Source: Phaeosaccion multiseriatum
Taxonomy: Eukaryota; Ochrophyta, other classes
DNA: 64,000 bases
Reading direction: 5' to 3'
NCBI GenBank assembly: GCA_965112735.1
Contig: OZ218950.1
Coordinates: 1,364,001 to 1,428,000, forward strand
The translations under genes and the position numbers were made by a program. The notes under the pieces were generated by a model. The model was not told the origin of the DNA. It saw only the letters and a list, made by a program, of their open reading frames with translations, and searched no databases. This document shows positions 46,401-55,879 of this stretch, piece by piece. How positions within the stretch are numbered: the stretch's first letter is position 1; each line of letters opens with the position of its first letter.

Positions 46401-49400
46401 TGTGGACAAGGTGGTGGAGAAGCTCACGGCAGATGGGGTGGGCTGCAAGGCCCTGGAGGTGTCGCACGCCTTCCACTCTCCTCTGATGGAGCCCGCTGTA
46501 CGTGCGCTGGAGGAGGTTCTGAGGCAGGTGTCATTCAGCGCCCCACGCATTCCCCTGGTGTCCAACGTGACGGGTGAGGTGGTGAAGGCTGAGGAGGTGA
46601 CGCAGGCGACGTACTGGGTGCAGCACATGCTGTCGCCAGTGCTGTTCGCAGAAGGCATCCACACGGTGGTGGAGCACTGGATGGAAGACGGGAGGGGGGC
46701 TGACCTGAGCATCGTTGAGTTGGGCCCCAACCCTGTGCTGAGCCGTATGGGGGCCAAGTGCGAGCGTCGCGAGGGGCTGGCGTGGATCTCCTCCCTCACG
46801 CGAGGGCAGAACTCTGAGGATTCGTTTGGAGCAGCCCTGGGCAGAGTAGCGGGGCCGGAGCATCTTGAGCTTTATCCGACTCGCCGATCATTTCCTTGGT
46901 ACAAGCCTCCGCTGGCGTTTATGCCGAATGGTGAGATGGTCCAGGAGGGAGATGGAATGAGGCTCCCCAGCCCCTTCTCCCCTTACCTTAAGGACCTTCT
47001 CAAGGACCATGCCGTCAACAATGTGGTGATCATTCCGGGGGTGACATACATTGAAGTGGGCGTCGTGGCTGCTCTAGGAGGAAGACAGCTCGGAGTGGAG
47101 CAGCAGGTAGTCCTGCAAGGAGCCAGCCTTGTGGTCCCACTGGAGATTGAGGGTTTCCAACAGGCGGGCATGGACCAGGCTCACAGCCGCCATACAATGG
47201 TCTGTGCCGGGATGAGTGCCCTTCACGCGGCAGATGGAAGCATGCAGTTCTTCGGAGGTGCCACGGGCGACAAGGGCACCACGGCAAGAATGAAGCACGT
47301 GTCTGTCACAGAGCGAAGCTCGGGGCGTGTTTCGTTGCACGTGGAATCCATTCGAGCCAGAGTTGGCGAGCAGGACAGATCGAGTGAGCTCTACAAGTCT
47401 TTCGCAGACGCCGGCTTCCAGTACGGCCCCCGCTTTCAGCGGACCCGCCATATGTACGGAGGGGACGGAGAGGTTCTGTCGGTCGTGTGTGCCATGGATG
47501 AGGAGCTGTGCGAGCCGTGGGAGATGAAGGGCTTTGCTCTGCACCCCGCGGTGCTGGACAATGCTACTCATACCATCATGCAAGCGCTGCCAAGGAAGCT
47601 GCTCAAGAAGGGGGGGGACTCTCCATTCCTACCTGCAGGCTTCGACGAAGTGGTTGTTTCCGCCTCCATGACGGGAAAGAACGTGTGGGTGCACACGAAG
47701 CTGAGTGAGGGCCAGTCAGTGGCGGACAGCGTCAAGTTTGACATCCGCATTGCAGACTTCGACAGCAAAGAGGTGCTCGTGGAGATGCGGGGCTTCCGCG
47801 TGCAGCGGGCGAGGAACTTTGTGCGTGTCAGCCCCGTTCGTCGTGCAATGTACGCATTGGAGTGGCAGGCCACTGAGCCGTCTACACAGGAGGAGCCCCC
47901 TGGTAGTGATACTGAGCCTGCTGAGGCGGCGGTGCCACAGAAGTGGCTGGTGGTTATTCCACAGGACGAGAGGGAGCGAGAGATGTCAATCATTGCTGCA
48001 GTGCGGCGCTGTGTTCCGGAGAACGTGCATGTACACACTCGATATGGGGGGGTGGACGCCTCCTGGGATGATGGTGCTCTTCTTCTTGGACAGGACGATT
48101 GGACTCGAGTCTTGTACGTGCCGATCTCTGGGGATGGCAAAGAGAACGTAGAAGGGGGTCACCAAGCACGAGCGGCCTACGCTCTGCTATCGCTACTCAG
48201 GAGCATGTTGTCCGCTACGTCGAATGTGCCGCTGACGGTCTTGACGAGGGGCGTCCAAAGCGGCGAGGACTGGCGTGACAGCTGGGTGACAGGTCTGGTG
48301 CGGACTGCGAGGATGGAGCACCCCTCCATGCAGATTGGTGTGGTGGACCTGAGCGACAAGAAGGTCCAAGACAGCGAGGTTGCCTTAGGCTTGGCCTTCC
48401 CTACTGCCACAGAAGATGTGTGGGTACACGATAGGCAGTGCTGGGCTCCTCAGCTTGTACACCAGCCCCTGCAGCTTCCCTTCTCGCTTGACTTGAAGGC
48501 AAGAGGCAGCATTGCCAACGCTTTCGCCCTTCGTGATGATGTGAACCATGGCAAACATCAGCCCCTTGACCCAGCTGGTAGCTCCGTACAGGTGGCAGTG
48601 AGGGCAGTTGGTCTTAACTTCCGGGACGTGCTGAATGTGCTGGACATGTACCCTGGCGATCCTGGAGATCCTTGCTCCGAGTTCGCCGGGGAGGTGATCA
48701 GTGTGGGAGGAATCTCGCGCTTCCGTGTCGGCGACGCAGTATTTGGCTTTGGGGATGCGGGATGTTTGCGCAGTCATATGACGACGAGTGATGTGTGTCT
48801 GGCCGTGATGCCGGCCGTGCTGAGCTTCGAGCAGGCCGCTGCACTTCCCACCGTGTTCCTCACCGTGATGAAGGGCCTTGAGGGCCTCAAGGCTGGAGAG
48901 AAGGTACTGATTCATGCCGCATCGGGCGGTGTGGGCCTTGCCGCCGTGCAGTATGCTCAGCGGGTGGGCGCAGAGGTGTACGCTACTGCCGGTGCTGCTG
49001 TGAAGCATGACTTCCTCCGGAGCTTGGGAGTGCAGCACATTGCGTCATCGAGAGACGCGGAGGCGTTCAAGCAGTCCATGGGTGAGTTGAGGGTGGACGT
49101 GGTGCTCAACTCTCTGAGTGATGACTACATTCCCTTCTCATTGGACATGCTGACAGAGGGAGGCAGATTCGTGGAGATTGGGAAGAGAGGTGTATGGAGT
49201 CATGAGCAGATGCGCACCACCCGGCCCGGTATACGGTACGAGCTGCTGGCATTGGATAGCATGATTGAGTCTGACTTTTCGGCGGGTGAGCCAGGCTGGA
49301 TCGGTGGCGGGCTGCAGCGTCTTGCTGAAGACTGCATGTCTGGCAATGTGAAGCCCTTACCGACCATACCCTTTGACATGAGGGAGGATACTGAGAAGGC

Positions 49401-52400
49401 CATGGCACTCATGCGCCAAGCGAAGCACATCGGCAAGGTGGTGCTGACCAACCCCTCGTACGGTGTGCCAGTTGCGTCCGATGGCACGTACGTCATCAGC
49501 GGCGGTCTGGGGGCTCTCGGGCTCGTAACGGCCCAGCACCTCGCGTCGAGGGGCGCTCGTCACTTGGTGCTGCTGTCGAGGAGTGGGAAGGTCGCTGAGA
49601 GCATGACTGAGCAGTGGCAGCGACTTCGAAAGACATCGCGTTTGACCATCCATACTCCGACCTGTGATGTTGCTGATGCTGAGGCACTTCGGACTTGCCT
49701 GGGGGGCGTGCTGCCTCTGCTGCCCCCTGTGCGCGGCGTGGTGCATGCTGCTGGGGTGCTGGATGATAAGCTGCTGGGAGAGCAAACGGTGGAGAGCGTG
49801 ACGAACGTGTTCCGACCAAAGGTGCAGGGGGCGATAAACTTGCACGAGCTTTCGTTGGCTTGGGCGAAGGAGGAGGGGCGCGCTCCTGGCCTTGACTTCT
49901 TCTTTTGCTTCACATCCATGGCGGGAGTATTGGGTAACGCTGGACAGGCCAACTACGCTGCGGCGAATGCGGCTGTGGACGGGCTGATGCGGCACAGGCG
50001 ACGCCTCGGGCTGGCAGGGACGTCATTGCAGTGGGGCCCGTGGGCTGATGTGGGTATGGCCGCCCAGCTCGATATTGTTCAAAAGCAGTTGGAGCTGGCG
50101 GGTGTGGGCACGGTGTCAGCTGAGCTGGGTATGTCGGCCTTCGATGCGGCTGCGACGCCGTCAGCGTCTTTAGCGGCCGTGGCCGTTCTGCCTGGCATGG
50201 ACTGGGCCAAGTTTGCAGACAGCGGGGGGGCGTCCCGCGGCTCATTCCTTCTGTCAGGGCTTGTCTCAACAGCAGCAGGCGCGTCGAGCAACACCGCACT
50301 AAGCAAAGAAGTGCGCGAGGAGCTGTTGGGGCTGTCCGCCGAAGACCGGAAACGTATGGTGAGCCTTGCGGTGATGGACATAGCCAAGGAGCTGATTGGG
50401 GAGGATGCCGATGAGCTGACCGACACCACCCTGCTGATGGAGGCAGGCCTTGATTCTTTGGCAACGGTGGAGATGCGTACTCGGTTGCAGTCTCGCTTTG
50501 GAGTGAATGTGACCAGCGATGTACTCTTCTCGTATCCAACGGTGGCAGCATTGGCGGTATGGGTCGACGATGAAGTACTGTCTCACGGTGTGGCTGGGCA
50601 TGGTGGCAGCGAAGAAGGGGCACCGCAGCAGCGAGTCTATGCGGAGCTCGAAGAGGAGCAGTCTCTCCACCAAGCGCGAGGAGAGCTCACGGCAGAGAGT
50701 CAGCGCCGCCGTCGTGGGCTGGCGGTGGTGGGCATGGCTTGTCGCTTCCCGGGGGGCGCAGATGACCCTGCCTCTTTCTGGGGGAACATTGTCGATGGAG
50801 TGGACTGTGCCACTCGGCTCCCCTTCGAGGGGTGGGGCAAGGAGACTTTAGGGCTGCACGGGGGCTTTTTGGATGATGAATTGGAGAGCTTCGATAATGA
50901 ACTCTTTGGCATTTCGTGCGGCGAGGCCAGCACCATGGACCCGAATCAGCGGTTGATGCTCCAAGTAGCGTACGAAGCACTTGCAGAGGCGGGCTTTGCT
51001 GACTTTGCGCGAGGAGACGCCGGAAGGGAGGAGTATGACGGCAAAAGGCAGGACAAGTATGCCATGAAGGGTTCAGACACGGGCGTCTTCATCGGTCTAT
51101 CCGGCACTGACTGGGCGACCGTGCAGAAGGACAGTGCACAGAAGGCTGATGCGTACACCCTCGGGGGAACGAGTGCCTCTCTGGTGGCCGGACGCATCAG
51201 CAATCGGCTTGGACTCGTGGGGCCAAGCTTAACGCTGGACACTGCGTGCTCGAGCTCGCTTGTTGCGCTGGAGGCCGCGTGCGACAAGCTCAGACTGGGC
51301 AAGTGCAAGACAGCCGTGGTGGGGGGCGTGAACTTACTTCTTCATCCCCAAGGCTTTGTTGCCCTCCGGAAGGCCGGTCTGCTTTCTAAGAAAGGGTAAG
51401 AGCAGGGGACGGCTGCATCTTATGTTTTGCAAAAGAGTGCTTCATTGCTTGGGTCGCTCCTCTAACTCATTGTCATCTCTTGCTTCCTCTTGTCTTGCTC
51501 TATCCATCTCAGTCGCACGGCCTCCTTTGCCGCCGGAGCCGATGGCTATGTCCGAGCGGAAGGCTGCGGAGCTGTGGTACTGAAACGCCTCTCGGACGCG
51601 GAAGCGGACCATGACAACATCCTGGCAGTCATTGAAGGATGCGCAGTCAATCACAACGGGCAAAGCGCTCAGATGACTGCCCCCAATGGCGTGGCGAAGC
51701 GAGAGGTCATGCGGAGGGCGTTGAGAGACGCAAGTCGCCGCGCCTGTGAAGTGGGATACGTGGAGGCGCACGGAACAGGCACGGTGCTGGGCGACTGCAT
51801 TGAGATGGGCGCTCTGCATGGGGTCTACCAGGAGGAGGAGCAATGGGGCGCTGAGGAGAAGGGGGGCGACGAAGGGGGGGTGTATCCGCTTCGCGTGGGT
51901 GCGGTGAAGACCAGCCTGGGACATATGGAGGGTGCATCGGGACTGGGGCAGCTCATTAAGGCTATTTTGGTCCTTCAGCACCAGCAGACACCTCCCAATC
52001 TGCATGGAGAGCACTTGTCCCCAGAGCTCGGCTACATTGAGGAGTCGCGCATTGCCCTCTGCTCGCAGCTCATTCCTTTCAAGACTCCTGTGGACTGGAA
52101 GGGCAGCAGCAGCAGCAGCAGCAGCAGTAGCGAGGAGGGAGGGGAAGCGCGAGCTGGTGCAGGCACGCTCATCGCAGCGGTGCACTCCTATGGCGTGGGC
52201 GGAACCAATGCTCACGTAATCTTGAGTAATTGGGGCGCAGCGGCGTTGCCGAGGGGGATAGGGCGTGAAGGCAGAGCTGAAGAGAAGAAGGAGACTACAG
52301 GGCCTCCATTGGTATTGAAGTTCTCCACTCGCTACCAGCCAAAGAACCCCACGCAAAGCGTCCAAAGGGTGATCGGGATCGAAGAAGACGTGCACGAGAA

Positions 52401-55282
52401 GGCAGTTGAAGCTTGCATGGAGATCGCTGCTCTTTTCCAGAAGGAGAGACAGCAGCAGCAGCTGCTGCAGCAGCGGATGAGAGACAGGAGGGCTGTCTCT
52501 CTTCAGGAGGAGGCAGACCTCGAGGCCCAGCTCCGAGTTGTTGGCGCTGAGACAAACATCAGCAGCACTACCTCCTTCATGGAGCTGGGCATGGATTCCC
52601 TGGCCGTGGTGCAGCTGGTCAATACGCTGCAGGACCAGTTTGAGCTGCAGGAGGAGCTGCCCCTTGCAGAGGTGCTTAAGAACCCTACACCAGAGGGCCT
52701 CGCCGCACTAGTTGTGGAGCAGAGACAACAAGGCCTTCATGGTGGGGGGGAAGGAGAGCACAACTACTGCAGCAGCGTGCCTGCTCACGAGACGATGGAG
52801 GAGAAGGAGCCGCTGCTGTGCGCGAAGATGATGTCCTCTGTGGGCTTCAAGGTGACGCAAGTGGTGCTCATTGCGGTGCTCTTGATGCATGTCTTCGCCT
52901 GCATGATCCTGCCCTACCGCTACCTCCGCTGGCTCTATACGGACTCCGGTATCGAGACTTCGGTGTGGGTGGGGAAGGACTTGAGTCATCTCGCCGATCC
53001 AGAGTCCTCTTACGCCTCTCCAGGTGGGGTTGTGGGTTGGGGGCCTCTGGTCTCCTTCAGCATCGTCCTGTGGTTCCTGACGTACTCCACTTCCGTGGTG
53101 TGCGTCAAGTGGCTTGTCGTGGGGACGTATTTTGAGGGGACCGTCGCACTTCACGCATCGTACTATCACCGCTGGTGGTACGTGAATGCGTGTATGAATG
53201 TGTGGGAAGCGGTGGGCGGCTTTCTTACCCTCGGCACACCCGGCATCACTTTGTTCTACAAGCTGCTGGGTGCCGACGTCTCCTGGCGCTGCTCCATCTC
53301 CACCTTTCTCCGAGAGTTTGACCTCGTCACGATTGGGGCCGGCGCTTCGGTGACTGGCTCGCTGTATCCTCGCTCCTTCACGCCGTCAAGCATGGTCTTT
53401 CGCAGCATTGTTGTGGGTGCGGGCGCAGAGGTGGAGGCGGGGGCTGTGGTGTACGGCGGTGTGACGGTGGGCGAGGGCACACGGGTCGCTCGCCTGTCCG
53501 TTGTATACCCCCTGACGCGTATTCCTGCTGGTGATGGCGTGTGGGAGGGCAACCCGGCGCAGAGGAAACAGAGCCGCCACAGCGCCGAGGAGGGGGGTGG
53601 ACGAGCTGTGACGACCAACCCAGAGAGAGGCCTCCTGCAAGGTGTGGCGCGTATGGCGCTAATTACGGCTTCTGTCATGCTCGCGGCCTTCTTTAGCTGG
53701 ATGCCCGCCGTTGCGTACACGTTCCTTGGTGTGTCAAGAGACTTTCGATACGCAGGAGTCATGAGCACGGTGTTCAGAGTGTCTGGGGCCCTCCTGACGC
53801 TTGCCCTGTACCTGGTCCTGCTCAAGTGGGTCATTGCGCCGAGCTGCCTGCTTCGACCCGGCGTGTACACCGACAACTTTGGAAGGGCGCTTCGTCGATG
53901 GTACCTCGGCAAGCTTCACAGCCAAGTGGCGAGCTATGTGCTCGTCTTCGCCCGCTATCGCCTGTTCGACTGGTGGGCTAGGGCTCTGGGTGTGCGCATG
54001 GGAAGGGGAGCTGTGAACTCGGGTGACGGCCAGTACAATCCCGAGACGGCCCACCTCATTTCGCTTGGTGAGTGCGGGGCTTACTTGGTACTTTACTGTT
54101 TCTTGGCGATGACTCAGAGCGAGGCTGGACGGGGTACTTGTTTGCGCGTCTTGTCTCTTATAAACCCCTGATGCGTCTTCTACCACCAACGTACTTTTTG
54201 CAGGAAACGGCAGCTTTGCGTCGTACACCATGTTTGCCACGGATGACTCGGTGGGGGGGGGAAGACGAGTGCGAGGGACCTGCACCGTTGGGGACGATGC
54301 GCTGCTCGGGCTCATGACCATTATGGAGCCTGGTGCTGCCGTTCCGGCACAGCAAGGTGTTGAAATGTTCACCGCTGTAGCAGCTGGGGACACAGTCATG
54401 TCGACATGGGGTCAGGGCGCATTAGTGGGTGGAGGGAGGGAGGATGTGGCCTCATCTGCAGCGCTCTCGGGACCCGGCGCACTCACAAACGGAGACGTTC
54501 AGCGCTGGGCCGCCTTTGTCGCCAGAGAGATGTGGGGCACACTGCTGATGCTGGCGACCCATATTGGGACTCTGGTGGTGGTGGTGGAGGTGGGGACGCA
54601 ACTAAACCAAAGCTTAGCTGAGGAGCGCGGCATGAGCTTCGAAGTCATGCTGCCCCTGTACGGGGCCGTGTGCGGCTGTGCAGGAACCCTTGCCCTTGCC
54701 CTTCTCTTGGTGGCTTCCAAGTGGTTGATGGTGGGCAACTTTAGCCGAGGGGCGGATCCAAGCACGGGAGCGTGTATGTCCTCACAGGATATGTATCGGA
54801 GCGCGCGGACGCAGTACTTCCGCCTTCTGACCAGGATGCGACACTTCTTCCGACAGTTCATTCTGACGCCCCTTCTCGGTGGTACATGGCTATTCAATCT
54901 GTACGCTCGAGCGTCAAGCGCGCGACCGAAGGACATTTCGCTGGACGCACTCATCTTGGCGCGCGATGTGCATGATTTTGACTTTATCACATTGGAGGCG
55001 GGTGCCATACTTGACGTGCGAAGTAACTTGTTGGGTCATGTCCTTCGCCCAAGAGCTGCTGGTGCTGGTGGAGACGGTAGTACCGGGCTGCTGGTCATGG
55101 CCCCCTCTCGAGTGGAGGCAGGAGCAGTCTTTCACCCCCACGCCCGTATTAGCAACGGCACGGTCGGGAGTCGGGCCGAGCTCTTTGCCTATAGCGTGCC
55201 ACTCATGGGGCAGAGGCTGCGCGATGGAGGCAAGTACGGTGGCCGCGGAGTGCCAGGATTGCTCAAGAGCAAGCTGTCGTGA
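13444..55282 (+). CDS. Giant modular type I polyketide synthase with Pls-like terminal membrane domain (about 12,984 aa)
   Basis: Fifteen exons: 13444-13766, 14094-14224, 14326-14400, 14544-14891, 15397-15909, 16383-17505, 17667-18444, 18604-23882, 23995-29043, 29221-35292, 35453-39739, 39895-45003, 45162-51395, 51513-54067, 54204-55282. All junctions are GT/AG with matching phases and no internal stop, totalling 38,955 coding bases. Eight KS and eight ACP domains (Ser at residues 566, 2586, 4268, 6291, 7719, 9423, 11461, 12136), four AT (GHSLGE, and HAFHS typical of malonyl-CoA), five DH, five ER and six KR. No thioesterase; residues from about 12,200 form a membrane region like the end of Pls/PosA synthetases. 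Spliceosomal introns exclude bacterial contamination. The start follows from the KS beginning at residue 70; the first 69 residues are Ala/Pro/Gly-rich. Product unknown: a long, mainly saturated acyl chain with an internal hydroxyl is inferred. A break into several transcripts cannot be excluded without RNA data. Confidence 0.9.
15000..15262. repeat. GA-rich array in PKS intron 4
   Basis: GGGAGA/GAGAGG purine-rich repeats occupy most of the intron 14892-15396. Open frames seen here in either direction are repeat artefacts. Confidence 0.9.
15973..16255. repeat. (ACTC)n array in PKS intron 5
   Basis: About 70 near-perfect ACTC units within the intron 15910-16382; same unit and strand orientation as in VPS45 intron 6. 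Confidence 0.97.
16882..23200 (+). other. PKS module 1: KS-AT-DH-ER-KR-ACP
   Basis: KS2 (16882 to about 18300; DTLCSSSLVA, EAHGTGT, KTNIGH), AT (18379 to about 19480; GHSLGE, HAFHS), DH (19558-20520; DHAVGGVVLMP and LDNAAH), ER (about 21100-22070; LNFRDVL), KR (22099-22800; GGLGALG, SYTSMAG, NYAAAN, and LDD of the B-type), ACP (about 22930-23190; Ser 23068-23070). The set should extend by malonyl and reduce fully. Oddity: the ER nucleotide-binding motif is HAASDGVGL, with Asp (GAT at 21544-21546) where every other ER here has Gly (HAASGGVGL). This may impair NADPH binding and leave a double bond. Confidence 0.9.
21061..23276 (+). repeat. Near-identical block A, copy 1 (ER-KR-ACP of module 1)
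   Basis: Matches 26219-28434 at a constant offset of 5158 bases with no indel and only scattered substitutions. Similarity is lost at both ends, at the DH-ER linker and just inside the next KS. Confidence 0.9.
23251..28355 (+). other. PKS module 2: KS-DH-ER-KR-ACP, no AT
   Basis: KS3 (23251 to about 24600; DTACSSSLVA, EAHGTGT, KTNIGH), then straight into DH (about 24680-25640; EHAVGGVVLMP, LDSAAH), ER (26250-27230; HAASGGVGL), KR (27257-27960; GGLGALG, SYTSMAG, NYAAAN, LDD) and ACP (Ser 28226-28228). Only about 40 residues separate KS and DH, so the AT is truly absent and malonyl must come from an AT elsewhere in the protein or in trans. The ER-KR-ACP half is nearly identical in DNA to that of module 1. 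Confidence 0.9.
23995..24618 (+). repeat. Near-identical block B, copy 1 (second half of KS3)
   Basis: Matches 29221-29844 at an offset of 5226 bases, a few percent different. It starts exactly at the exon boundary and ends at the KS-AT linker (GEKS). Confidence 0.9.
26219..28434 (+). repeat. Near-identical block A, copy 2 (ER-KR-ACP of module 2)
   Basis: Copy of 21061-23276. Informative differences include GGT (26702-26704) against GAT in the ER nucleotide-binding motif of copy 1. Confidence 0.9.
28409..34600 (+). other. PKS module 3: KS-AT-DH-ER-KR-ACP
   Basis: KS4 (28409 to about 29830; DTACSSSLVA), AT (29881-30860; GHSLGE, HAFHS), DH (30910-31860; DHTVNNVVIIP, LDNATH), ER (32600-33470; HAASGGVGL), KR (33499-34220; GGLGALG, FTSMAG, NYAAAN, LDD), ACP (Ser 34472-34474). 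Predicted full reduction. The DH has Asn in place of the Gly of the HxxxGxxxxP motif, shared with modules 5 and 6. At the KS intron the usual Trp is Gly because the exon ends GG rather than TG. Confidence 0.9.
29221..29844 (+). repeat. Near-identical block B, copy 2 (second half of KS4)
   Basis: Copy of 23995-24618. Beyond 29844 this copy continues into an AT, whereas copy 1 goes directly towards a DH. Confidence 0.9.
30950..37130 (+). repeat. Block C, copy 1 (DH3-ER-KR-ACP-KS5-intron-AT3)
   Basis: Corresponds to 40653-46830 at an offset of about 9.7 kb (9711 at the KS, 9709 after the intron). Similarity rises from moderate in the DH to almost complete in ACP-KS and includes the intron 35293-35452. 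Confidence 0.88.
34665..39050 (+). other. PKS module 4: KS-AT-KR-ACP
   Basis: KS5 (34665 to about 36070; DTACSSSLVA), AT (36145-37110; GHSLGE, HAFHS), a non-catalytic linker (37200-37900) where other modules have DH and ER, KR (37935-38660; GGLGGLG, SYSSTSA, SAYAGAN) and ACP (Ser 38916-38918). The KR lacks the LDD of the other five (HAAGVTGAKG), so it may set the opposite hydroxyl configuration. With no DH or ER, the chain should keep a hydroxyl here. Confidence 0.88.
39106..44310 (+). other. PKS module 5: KS-DH-ER-KR-ACP, no AT
   Basis: KS6 (39106 to about 40510) reads LQTACSSSLVA, Gln replacing the usual Asp before TACSSS; EAHGTGT is intact and the second His motif is KANIGH. DH follows after about 35 residues (40610-41560; DHAVNNVVIIP, LDNATH), then ER (42310-43190; HAASGGVGL), KR (43212-43930; LDD type) and ACP (Ser 44183-44185). 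Like module 2, it lacks an AT and directly follows an AT-bearing module. Confidence 0.88.
40653..46830 (+). repeat. Block C, copy 2 (DH4-ER-KR-ACP-KS7-intron-AT4)
   Basis: Copy of 30950-37130. After the AT the copies diverge completely: copy 1 leads to a KR-only module, copy 2 to DH-ER-KR. Confidence 0.88.
44375..50590 (+). other. PKS module 6: KS-AT-DH-ER-KR-ACP
   Basis: KS7 (44375 to about 45780; DTACSSSLVA) is almost identical to KS5. AT (45856-46820; GHSLGE, HAFHS), DH (46880-47830; DHAVNNVVIIP, LDNATH), ER (48600-49480; HAASGGVGL), KR (49490-50220; GGLGALG, FTSMAG, NYAAAN, LDD) and ACP (Ser 50455-50457) follow. A fully reducing module is predicted. Confidence 0.9.
50710..52725 (+). other. 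PKS module 7: KS-ACP, no AT or reducing domains
   Basis: KS8 (50710 to about 52235) is more diverged but has DTACSSSLVA, EAHGTGT and KTSLGH. It carries an insertion of about 15 residues (GREEYDGKRQDKYAMKG, about 51025-51070) and a run of nine Ser (52106-52132). A Gln-rich charged linker leads to ACP8 (MELGMDSLAVVQL, Ser 52597-52599). With no AT it may add an unreduced unit using malonyl from elsewhere, or only pass the finished chain to the terminal domain. Confidence 0.88.
52800..55279 (+). other. Terminal membrane region of the PKS, Pls/PosA-like (six TM segments, three hexapeptide-like domains)
   Basis: After the last ACP come hydrophobic pairs and soluble domains in strict alternation: TM1-2 (52840-52930, 53035-53130), soluble domain 1 (53300-53560; IGAGASVTG, EAGAVVYGGVTVGEGTRVA, then GVWEGNPAQ), TM3-4 (53640-53730, 53765-53850), soluble domain 2 (53990-54400; RALGVRMGRG, CTVGDDALLGLMTIMEPGAAV), TM5-6 (54530-54600, 54640-54740) and soluble domain 3 (54940-55240; DFDFITLEAGAILDVRSNLL). 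Left-handed beta-helix acyltransferase repeats alternating with six TM segments match the C-terminus of epsilon-poly-L-lysine synthetase (Pls) and the NRPS terminal-domain family (TIGR02353), where the tandem domains form amide bonds. By analogy this part could transfer the polyketide to an amine or alcohol at a membrane. The family call is from memory of the architecture, not a search. Confidence 0.75.
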
Positions 55283-55879
55283 GACTTCTGGAGCGAGGAA
55301 TCGACGGATTTCAGTCTATTGTATCGCTAAGAGTGCAAGCCGCTCTGTTGTATGTAGTACAGCTCTTAGTTCAAGGTTTGCAAGGGAGGGCCCTTCCTTA
55401 TCATGAAAATAGTCAAGGAGACTCGGTCGGAGGAAGAGAGAGAGGGAAGCAAAGCAGTGTATTCTATACTTAGTAGCCCGTAGGGGAACGTCGAGTGTCT
55501 CCAGGCAACACATCCGTCATCAGTACGCAAATGTCGCGAGGTATCTCCACCTAACAAGAGACTAGCTCTTTAGATTTATTGTTTCTCTTCGCCTCGACCG
55601 TCAGTTAACGCCCTCATCCGAGTGAGATACAAGACCTTCATCTCTCTCTCCCTGCGCAAGGAGTCACCGCGTGTCCTTGATGGTTATGGCTGCTACAGCA
55701 AGCAAGTACGGCACGCAGAGCAGTCCTGCTTGCTGTAGCGGGGCACACGCCTCCTTCGCCTCGAAACCTCCTCCCAGCTACCACACCTCCTCTCTTCCTC
55801 TCAGACCACGCGGGCGCAGCCTCCCTCTTCCAGTGTCAGCTCGTACCCCTTCTCTCCCATCTTGCTCACATTCAGCGTC
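55283..55879. other. Region between the PKS stop and the decayed downstream copy
   Basis: AT-richer sequence after the PKS stop, probably its 3' UTR and terminator (55283 to about 55620), followed by sequence that may be the unrecognisable end of the minus-strand pseudogene. No gene seen. Confidence 0.5.

Noticed and set aside
18762-50623. Long minus-strand and off-frame open frames throughout the PKS
   Set aside because: High GC and codon bias keep antisense frames open; none has recognisable domains, and the sense frame is continuous PKS.
13444-55282. Several separate PKS genes, or bacterial contamination
   Set aside because: Exons bridge every module border in one frame, and fourteen spliceosomal introns at consistent phases argue for one eukaryotic gene.
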